Below are positions 27,405 to 33,858 of a stretch of 64,000 nt of DNA, one piece after another (position 1 is the stretch's first letter; every line of letters starts with the position of its first letter). A program made the translations under genes and the position numbers. Origin of the DNA: Iodobacter sp025352645 (lineage in GTDB: Bacteria; Pseudomonadota; Gammaproteobacteria; Burkholderiales; Chitinibacteraceae); NCBI RefSeq assembly GCF_033446605.1, contig NZ_JAWQUO010000002.1, forward strand, positions 62,001-126,000, in the 5' to 3' direction. Below the pieces are notes generated by a model. That model saw only the letters and a program-made list of their open reading frames with translations. It was not told the DNA's origin and ran no database searches.

Positions 27405-27522
27405 GTGCGGATGGTTTTTTATTCACGGCAAACAAGACAATTTGCGTGTTATTAAGCAATTCTATTCATTTAATAACTGCCGTGATGCTGCAAGGTAAAA
27501 AAAGGCGCAGTCCACGAAAAAC

Positions 27523-27629
27523 ACCAGTAGACCCTAATGCCGTTCACTTAAATATTTTGCTTAAGTTTCCCCTTTGTAAAGAGGGAAGCAAAACCAACAC
27601 CTTAAGTGAACGGCATTACCAGTAGACCC
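27523..27629. repeat. 83-bp palindromic element flanked by 12-bp direct repeats
   Basis: Perfect 17-bp inverted repeats TAATGCCGTTCACTTAA (27535-27551) and its complement (27602-27618) enclose a second, imperfect hairpin of the kind TTTGCTT...CCCTTTG...AGGGAAGCAAA. ACCAGTAGACCC occurs directly outside on both sides (27523-27534, 27618-27629), as a target-site duplication would. No ORF inside. Confidence 0.75.
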
Positions 27630-27679
27630 CGTATTAAACGCCAAGCTAAATTTTCTTGAATTTTCAGCGGGCTAAAAAA

Positions 27680-27750
27680 GCGTCATATACTCGTGTTTTT
27701 GTCGGGGATTCAGTAGCGTAGCTGGATTCCCGCCTGCGCGGGAATGACGC
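27680..27750 (-). repeat. REP/BIME-like double hairpin, copy 1
   Basis: Reads on the reverse strand as GCGTCATTCCCGCGCAGGCG, then GGGAATCCAGCTAC, then a CCCCGA...region ending TGACGC. The same unit occurs at 40466-40540 and, degraded, at 41975-42048. Confidence 0.7.
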
Positions 27751-27769
27751 TGGTCGTGCAGAGTAAAGC

Positions 27770-27941
27770 CAATCCTATCAACTTAAGAGCACTGTTGATC
27801 GTTAAACCTTAAGCGATCAACTTTGATCTCTCTATTACAAGCGTTGAAACAGCGTAGGGCGGGTGAAACCCGCGTTTCTTTAGTATCGCTCGCGGGTTTC
27901 CCCGCCCTACGAATGGCATATTGCTTAAGTTGATAGGATTG
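27770..27941. repeat. Nested palindrome A
   Basis: Outer arms CAATCCTATCAACTTAAG (27770-27787) and its perfect complement (27924-27941) enclose an inner palindrome at 27854-27910 that starts GTAGGGCGGGTGAAACCCGC and ends CCCGCCCTAC. A small hairpin GTTGATCG/CGATCAAC lies in the left spacer. The inner unit recurs at 42461-42520 in reverse orientation, but the outer arms are unique to this locus. Together with the two preceding repeats this fills most of the 606-base gap between yfiR and sbcC. Confidence 0.75.
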
Positions 27942-28010
27942 AGCGTAAAGCCACTAATCAGGTAATCAAGGATGGGCAAGATATATTGCCTTGGCCCAGC
28001 CTAGATTATT

Positions 28011-31000
28011 TCAGGCTTCACTGGCACAGGCATATTGCTTATCCATTTTGCTGATGCCCAATCCTGATGATTTATGGATTTTTAATTGTACGGGGATGCG
28101 CTCTTTTAGCGCCTCCACATGGCTGATGATGCCGATCATTTTGCCGCTGGCATTGAGCTGGTCGAGCGCATCGAGCGCAATTTCTAGCGTTTCGCCATCC
28201 AGTGTGCCAAAGCCCTCGTCTAAAAACAGCGAGTCTATCGAGGTTTTATGGCTTACCAAGTCCGATAGCGCCAGCGCCAGCGCTAGGCTGACTAAAAAGC
28301 TTTCACCGCCAGAGAGGGTGCGGGTATCCCGTGCCACATCGCCTTGCCAAGTATCGATAATTCCCAGCTCCAGCTCGCCGCTGCTTTTACGTATCAGCTG
28401 GTAGCGGCCATGTAGGCGTTCTAGCTGACGATTGGCCAGTTGGATTAAATGCTCTAGCGTTAAGCCCTGTGCAAATTTGCGATATTTTGCCCCATCTGCC
28501 GAGCCAATCAGGCTGTTTAGATGCTGCCAAAGATCGTAATCCATTGTTTGGGCATTGATTTGCTCAAATAAGGCTGCTTGGCCCACTTTTCTGGCTGCAT
28601 CACTGGCGAGCGCGCCGCGAATCTCGCCCTGCTGCTGATTGCTCTGGCAGATGGCTGCAGCAAGCTGGGCCAGCTCTTGTTCTAACTCGGCTAAGCTTTG
28701 ACTGGTTTTGGGCGCTGCTTTTAATAGCTGCTCGGCTTGCTGGGCTTGGGTGAGTAGGGCATTGGCCTGAATTTTGGCGGTATCAAGCCGCTGCTTTAGC
28801 GCGATCAGCTCCGCTCGCTGCACCTCATCCAGCCTTGCTGCCAAAAAGGCGGCTTGGTCTGCAAAGGGGCTGGCAGCCAGCGCCGTGGCCCAGTGATCGG
28901 TGGCGGTATTGAGGGCTAGGGTATGATCTGCGGCGCGTTTTCTTAGGGCCAGTGCGGTGCCTGTCTGCTGGTTTTTTTGATCTTGCAGCTGGCTGATTTG
29001 TTGGCTACAGGAGGCTAGATCACGCTCTGGCTGGCTTGAATGTAGCGGCTCGCCTGTGGTGCCTGCTGCTTGCTGTTGCCAGTGCGCCGCTTGCTCGCTT
29101 GCCACGCGGTTTTCTTCGCCTTGGATATAAATAGTCTGAGTTAGCGCTTGCAAGCCTTGCTCGTTTGCCTGCCAGCTATGCCACTCTGCTTCGCGCTCGG
29201 CCAGCCAGATTGTGCTGTTGGCAGGGAGGATTTGCTCAGGTAAAGACAGGCGTAGCGCGTTGGCTTGGGCTTGGTATTGCTCGCTCAGCTTGCTAAGCCT
29301 TGCGGCTAAATCTTGGCGATTTTGTAATGCGCTGCTTAGTTTTTGCTCGGTAAGCGTCAGCGCTTGTGTGCATTCTGCCCAAGCTTTTTCGGCGGCATGG
29401 CTAGCCGTTTTTGCGGCTTCTAAGGCGGTTTTGCTGCTGCTAAGCTGCTCTAAAGTGGCTTGCGTGGCAATAATCGCCGCATCGTGCTGCTGCCTAAGCT
29501 CGGCCAGATCGCCTGGCTGTGCCAGCGTTTGCCAAGCTTGTTCCTGATTGGTCAGCTGGGTTTGTAGCAGTTGCAGCTGCGTTTGTAGGCCCTTAATCAC
29601 GTTATCTAAGTGATCGTGCTCTTTTCTAAGCGCATTGCCTTGCTCGGTCAGGTTTTCTAGCTCGAGTTGTTTATTGGCTAGCTCCGCCTCGGTGGCGGAA
29701 ACATTGAGTGCTTGGTAGGCCGCAATCGCAGGGTGCTCAAGCGATCCACACAGCGGGCAGGCGGTGTCGGCCTGTAATTGCTGACGATGCGCTTCTAGAT
29801 CCGTAATCCGCCGCTCTTGCTCTAGTAGCTTTTGCTTGTCATTGAGCTGCTGCTTGCAACTGGCAAACTGAATTCTAAGCGCGGCTAAATCTTGATCCTT
29901 GCTGGCAAAGGCTTGCTGGGAGTCATGCAACTGCTGTTGCACGGCGCTAGCTTGAGCAGCGCTTTGCTGACGGGTATTGCTCAGCTCTTCTAGCTTGTTT
30001 AAATCTACGCCACGCGCTAGCAGTGCTTGCCAGTCGGCCCAAATACGGGCTTCGTCCTTGCCTGCAAGGGTTTGCTGCCAGGTATTGAGTAGCGCTTGCT
30101 CAGTGGCTAGGGTGTGTTGGTAATGGCTATGGGCGCTGCCCACTTGTGCCTGCTGCTGCTTTACTGTTGCGGCGAGTTGTTCGCTCGCCTCTTGGCCCAG
30201 CTCGGTCTGTAAGCTTTGGATGTCGCTATTTAAGCTGGCTAAGCCGCTGAAAGCCACACGCCAGCCACTGAGTTGTTCGCCCAGCTTGGCAAACGCAGGC
30301 TGCTGGGCTTGCCTTAGGGTGTTTTGCGCCGCTTGGGATGTGTGCAGTTGTTGTTGCTGAGTGGCGGCTATTTGCGTGGCGTATTGATACGCTTGCCAGC
30401 GCTTTTTGCTGTGTAACTGCAGGGTTTCATCTTGCTGCTGCGCCAAGGCGGCCAGTTCTGCTTGGGTTTGTTGGCTGGCTAGCTGGGCATTTTCTAGCGC
30501 CGACCAAGGGGCTTGGAGTTTTTCGGCGGGCTGGCTACTGGCCAGTTGGGCCAGCTCTGCCTGCTTGCTGATGAGCTCGGCATCGGCCTGTTGCCGCTGC
30601 TGCTCTGCATCTTGCAGCTGGCGCTGGGCAAGGTTAAGCGCCTCGCACCACTGTTTATTATTCTGGCTATTGAGCTGCTGCCTTTTAAGTGCCGCCTCGC
30701 TGCTGGCCAGCTCGCTAAGCTGGGCGTGCAAGTTGCTTTTTTGCTCCTCGCTCATTAGCTCCACGCCAGAGGCTTTGGCTTTGAGTTGATCGAGCTCCTG
30801 CTTACTGTTTTTGCACTGCTCAAAAACACTTTGCGAAATCTGGCCGTAAATATCGGTGCCGGTGAGCTCTTCTAACAGCTCGGCACGCTCATTGGCATCG
30901 GCATTTAAAAACGCAGCAAAGCAGCCCTGCGCCAGTAACATTGATTTAGTAAAACGGCCAAAATCTAGCCCCGTTAGCGTTTCGGTTAGCCTAAGTTTTT

Positions 31001-31388
31001 CATTAATCTTATCGCTGAGGATTTGTCCTGATGCATCGGCTAGCTCTACTTTAGGGGCTTGCAAAGCGCCACCCGGCAGATTGCGCGCACGGCGCTGGCT
31101 CCAAAATGCTCGGTAGCGCGCGCCTTTGACTTCAAACTCCACCTCGGCCAAGCAATCGGCGGTGTGGCGCGTCATCAGCTCATTGCTGCTGGCGGAGACG
31201 CTGCTCATTCTGGGCGTTTGGTGATATAGCGCTAGGCAAATGGCATCCAGCAGCGTGGTTTTGCCCGCACCTGTCGGGCCGGTAATCGCAAATAGGCCGT
31301 TGTCTTTAAACGGCGCAGCAGTAAAGTCGATCTTCCACTCGCCCTTGAGCGAATTAATATTTTTTAAGCGCAGCGTCAGTAGTTTCAT
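28011..31388 (-). CDS. sbcC: Exonuclease SbcCD ATPase subunit
   Basis: An 1125-residue SMC/Rad50-like ATPase that with SbcD cleaves DNA hairpins and protein-blocked ends. N-terminal Walker A is GPTGAGKTTLLDAI (about 38). Long, Gln/Ala-rich coiled coils (about 190-960) are interrupted by the zinc-hook CPLCG near residue 541. The C-terminal half-domain has signature TLSGGESFLVSLALALAL and Walker B SLFLDEGFGTLDGET. Its ATG overlaps the sbcD stop by four bases (31385-31388), indicating translational coupling. The role in removing palindromes is notable in a region so rich in them, though that is coincidence until tested. Confidence 0.96.
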   Translation of the reverse strand: MKLLTLRLKNINSLKGEWKIDFTAAPFKDNGLFAITGPTGAGKTTLLDAICLALYHQTPRMSSVSASSNELMTRHTADCLAEVEFEVKGARYRAFWSQRRARNLPGGALQAPKVELADASGQILSDKINEKLRLTETLTGLDFGRFTKSMLLAQGCFAAFLNADANERAELLEELTGTDIYGQISQSVFEQCKNSKQELDQLKAKASGVELMSEEQKSNLHAQLSELASSEAALKRQQLNSQNNKQWCEALNLAQRQLQDAEQQRQQADAELISKQAELAQLASSQPAEKLQAPWSALENAQLASQQTQAELAALAQQQDETLQLHSKKRWQAYQYATQIAATQQQQLHTSQAAQNTLRQAQQPAFAKLGEQLSGWRVAFSGLASLNSDIQSLQTELGQEASEQLAATVKQQQAQVGSAHSHYQHTLATEQALLNTWQQTLAGKDEARIWADWQALLARGVDLNKLEELSNTRQQSAAQASAVQQQLHDSQQAFASKDQDLAALRIQFASCKQQLNDKQKLLEQERRITDLEAHRQQLQADTACPLCGSLEHPAIAAYQALNVSATEAELANKQLELENLTEQGNALRKEHDHLDNVIKGLQTQLQLLQTQLTNQEQAWQTLAQPGDLAELRQQHDAAIIATQATLEQLSSSKTALEAAKTASHAAEKAWAECTQALTLTEQKLSSALQNRQDLAARLSKLSEQYQAQANALRLSLPEQILPANSTIWLAEREAEWHSWQANEQGLQALTQTIYIQGEENRVASEQAAHWQQQAAGTTGEPLHSSQPERDLASCSQQISQLQDQKNQQTGTALALRKRAADHTLALNTATDHWATALAASPFADQAAFLAARLDEVQRAELIALKQRLDTAKIQANALLTQAQQAEQLLKAAPKTSQSLAELEQELAQLAAAICQSNQQQGEIRGALASDAARKVGQAALFEQINAQTMDYDLWQHLNSLIGSADGAKYRKFAQGLTLEHLIQLANRQLERLHGRYQLIRKSSGELELGIIDTWQGDVARDTRTLSGGESFLVSLALALALSDLVSHKTSIDSLFLDEGFGTLDGETLEIALDALDQLNASGKMIGIISHVEALKERIPVQLKIHKSSGLGISKMDKQYACASEA

Positions 31389-32593
31389 GGCTTGGCTTCC
31401 TGTAAGCCCAAAACAATTTCTGTATACAGGCCTTCTAGCTGTTTTTGTAAGCTGGGCTCTAGCTCTTCGCCAGCGATGCGTTGGCTAAATACATCGGCGG
31501 GGCTGAGTTCTGCCAGTGTTTCTGTGTGGCCTGGCTGCCAGCTTGCCGCCGTATTACGCTCCTTACGGATACGCAGCACTTCTATGCTTTTGTCGCCAAT
31601 CATGGCTTGAATACGGCTGGGTAAATCGCTGAGGTAATCGTCTTGGCTGACGAGCACTTCTAGCCATACATTTTGCTCGGCAGTGATTTGGCTGATGGCC
31701 ACTTCCAGCTCGGCAAGGTTGCCGCGTAAGCTGAGTAGCTCCTGAAACCGTGGCACCGGCAGCGGGGTGACAGCCTGCAAGCCACCATGGTTGAGCGTAA
31801 TCAGCAGCACTTCTTTAGTCTGCTTTGCCTCGTCAAAGCTAAGCGGGATAGGCGAGCCGCAATAGCGAATATGCTCCAAGCCGCCGACTTTTTGCGGGCG
31901 ATGAATATGGCCCAGAGCAATATAGTCAGCAGGCGGAAAGGCGCTGGTGGGGAAAGCTTCCAGCGCGCCAACATAAATCTCCCTGACCGATTCGCTGGCG
32001 CTGGCCCCTACCGTGGTGAGGTGGCCGGTGGCGACGATAGGTAGCTGCGCTTGTGGATATTCAGCACGTTTGGCTAAGGCCAGTTGATATAGCGCTTGGT
32101 AGTGCTTAAAGATGCCATCTTGCAATGAGAGCTGTTTTTCTTCAGCGCTTTGCCCAGCTAGGCTTTGCTGCACATCTCTTGGCCGGATAAACGGAATCGC
32201 ACAAATAATTGCCCCAGGCGTGCCATCTTTTTGCTTCAGCACTAAAACTTGCTCGGCCAGCTCATCACTCACTCCGGCAATCACCGTAGTGTTTAACTCA
32301 GCCAGCAGCGATTTACTTTCACTTAAAGTAGCAACTGAATCATGATTGCCGCCAAGTAGAATCAGCTTGGTCGCAGTTTTTTGCAGGGAAACAATAAAGT
32401 GGTTGTAAAGCTCCCGCGCATAACTGGGCGGCGAGCCGGTATCAAAAATATCCCCTGCCACCAGAATAGCGTCCACATCGTGCTCAAGCGCTGTGGCAAC
32501 TAGCCAGCTTAAAAAAGCCTGATGCTCCGCCTGACGCGTCTTGCCCATAAAATGTTGGCCTAGATGCCAGTCTGAGGTGTGGATGATTTTCAT
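31385..32593 (-). CDS. sbcD: Exonuclease SbcCD nuclease subunit
   Basis: A Mre11-type metallophosphoesterase of about 402 residues. Phosphoesterase motifs in order: Asp8 and His10 in TSDWHLGQ, VAGDIFDTGSPPSYAREL, GGNHDSVATL, VATGHLTTVGAS and ALGHIHRPQ. It closely follows E. coli SbcD in sequence layout. The start at 32593 (MKIIHTSDW) is chosen by family alignment; in-frame starts at 32599 and 32629 would add 2 or 12 residues. It is first in the sbcD-sbcC operon. Confidence 0.95.
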   Translation of the reverse strand: MKIIHTSDWHLGQHFMGKTRQAEHQAFLSWLVATALEHDVDAILVAGDIFDTGSPPSYARELYNHFIVSLQKTATKLILLGGNHDSVATLSESKSLLAELNTTVIAGVSDELAEQVLVLKQKDGTPGAIICAIPFIRPRDVQQSLAGQSAEEKQLSLQDGIFKHYQALYQLALAKRAEYPQAQLPIVATGHLTTVGASASESVREIYVGALEAFPTSAFPPADYIALGHIHRPQKVGGLEHIRYCGSPIPLSFDEAKQTKEVLLITLNHGGLQAVTPLPVPRFQELLSLRGNLAELEVAISQITAEQNVWLEVLVSQDDYLSDLPSRIQAMIGDKSIEVLRIRKERNTAASWQPGHTETLAELSPADVFSQRIAGEELEPSLQKQLEGLYTEIVLGLQEAKP

Positions 32594-32681
32594 AGTCATG
32601 CTCGGGGTACGGAGAGAAGGCTGACGCATGGTAGCGGTTTTTTGCTTTGTAGAATAAGCATGCCGTAAATAAGACGGCTAC

Positions 32682-33002
32682 TTAAGCTACGCTAGCAGGA
32701 ACGATGCTTGACATGCCATGGCTGAGTCTAGCTTTATTACACTGCTCATCTCCTACGTTGACGCTCTTACAGGTGCTGGAGCGTTGGGCATAAATCTGGC
32801 AGCTGACGCTTTCACCGACTTGTCCGCCAAGGGCGATGCAGCGGCAAGGTTTGCTGGTGCTGCCGCGCATGGCAACATAGTGGGGGCTGATGGGGATGGT
32901 CAGGGTGGCGGGGACACTACCCTGCGGGGCGGCATCGGTTTCGCCCCAGTAGAAAGAAACACGAAAGTGAGCGCAGCAAGCGCCGCAGGTTTGGCAATGC
33001 AT
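32682..33002 (-). CDS. YkgJ-family cysteine-cluster protein
   Basis: About 106 residues. The cysteine pattern CQTCGACC at the N-terminus, then CRC, CQIY and CNKARLSHG is that of the YkgJ (zinc/iron chelating, UPF0153-like) family, thought to bind a metal; the biochemical role is unknown. The start at 33002 (MHCQTCGACC) is chosen by family alignment; the longer form from 33050 would begin inside a 20-bp palindrome. The segment after the Ser/Thr-Cys near residue 76 is shorter than I expect for the family. Divergent from hutD. Confidence 0.85.
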   Translation of the reverse strand: MHCQTCGACCAHFRVSFYWGETDAAPQGSVPATLTIPISPHYVAMRGSTSKPCRCIALGGQVGESVSCQIYAQRSSTCKSVNVGDEQCNKARLSHGMSSIVPASVA

Positions 33003-33039
33003 CGTATGGGTGAAGGAGGGTGTATTAAGTAAGATGTAG

Positions 33040-33059
33040 GGGCACGGCATGCCGTGCCC
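33040..33059. repeat. 20-bp perfect palindrome upstream of ykgJ-like and hutD genes
   Basis: GGGCACGGCATGCCGTGCCC reads identically on both strands and lies between the divergent YkgJ-like and HutD genes. It may be a dispersed REP-type repeat or an operator; sequence alone does not decide. Confidence 0.7.
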
Positions 33060-33118
33060 ATGATTATAATTTAATATTATGTCAGATAAATGTCAGTTAT
33101 TTAAGGGGTAATACCAGC

Positions 33119-33706
33119 ATGGCGCATGTTTTAAGGAAAGATGATTTGGCCGCACAGCCGTGGAAAAACGGCGGTGGGCAGACTTATCAGATTGCTGTGT
33201 CACCGGCTGGGGCTGGGCTTACCGATTTTGATTGGCGGATCAGCATGGCCAAGGTGGGGCAGAGCGGCGGCTTTTCTGATTTTTACGGGGTTGACAGAAG
33301 CTTGGCGATTTTGGCCGGTGCAGGCATTGCCGTAGAGATCAATGGTGGGGCTGCTTTTAATCTTACGCCGCAGGATGAGGCGCGGTGCTTTGCTGGGGAA
33401 GAGAAAATTTTTGCCAGCTTGCTGCAAGGTGAAGTTCTGGATTTTAATGTGATGACACGGCGTGCAAGCTACACGCAGAAGCTAAGCCAGCTGCGATTCA
33501 GCCAGCCTGAAACCTTAGTGCTTGAAGGAGAAGCGCGGATGTTTTTTTTGGCTGAGGGTGAATCTTTATTGTGCCAGCAGGGCGAGCTGCAGTTTGTTCT
33601 TAAGCAATTTGATAGTCTGTATTTGGATGAGGGTGATAGTGGGCAATGGCTGCTGGTGCCTTATGGTGAAGTGCGTTTATTTGGGGTGCAGCTAAATAAA
33701 GCCTGA
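33119..33706 (+). CDS. hutD: HutD/Ves family protein
   Basis: A 195-residue cupin-like protein of the HutD/Ves family. Typical start: LRKDDLAAQPWKNGGGQTYQI, then DFDWRISMAKVGQSGGFSDF and DRSLAILAGAGIAVEI. HutD is often found with histidine-utilisation genes and has been proposed to limit their expression; Ves is a cold- and stress-related relative. No hut gene is in this window, so the function here is open. AAGGGG lies about 10 nt upstream of the ATG. Single-gene unit. Confidence 0.88.
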   Translation: MAHVLRKDDLAAQPWKNGGGQTYQIAVSPAGAGLTDFDWRISMAKVGQSGGFSDFYGVDRSLAILAGAGIAVEINGGAAFNLTPQDEARCFAGEEKIFASLLQGEVLDFNVMTRRASYTQKLSQLRFSQPETLVLEGEARMFFLAEGESLLCQQGELQFVLKQFDSLYLDEGDSGQWLLVPYGEVRLFGVQLNKA

Positions 33707-33858
33707 TGAATTTTGATTCAATAAAATTGGCAAGGTAGGGTAGTATTATTTCTTTATTTGTTTGTTTTTTGTAAGTTATTCAATGTATATAACTGTATTT
33801 TTATGACGTTGTTTGAATATTTTTGTAACATATAAATACATTAGTATGTTCTAATTTA

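Noticed and set aside
27500..28000. CRISPR-like repeat cluster
   Set aside because: The repeats are palindromes of different families, not regularly spaced identical repeats with unique spacers, and no cas gene is present.
30338..30789. Cys/Trp-rich forward frames inside sbcC
   Set aside because: They are antisense shadows of the Gln/Ala coiled-coil region of sbcC.
32594..32629. Upstream extension of sbcD
   Set aside because: The extra 12 residues are not part of the SbcD family N-terminus, which begins at MKIIHTSDWHLG.
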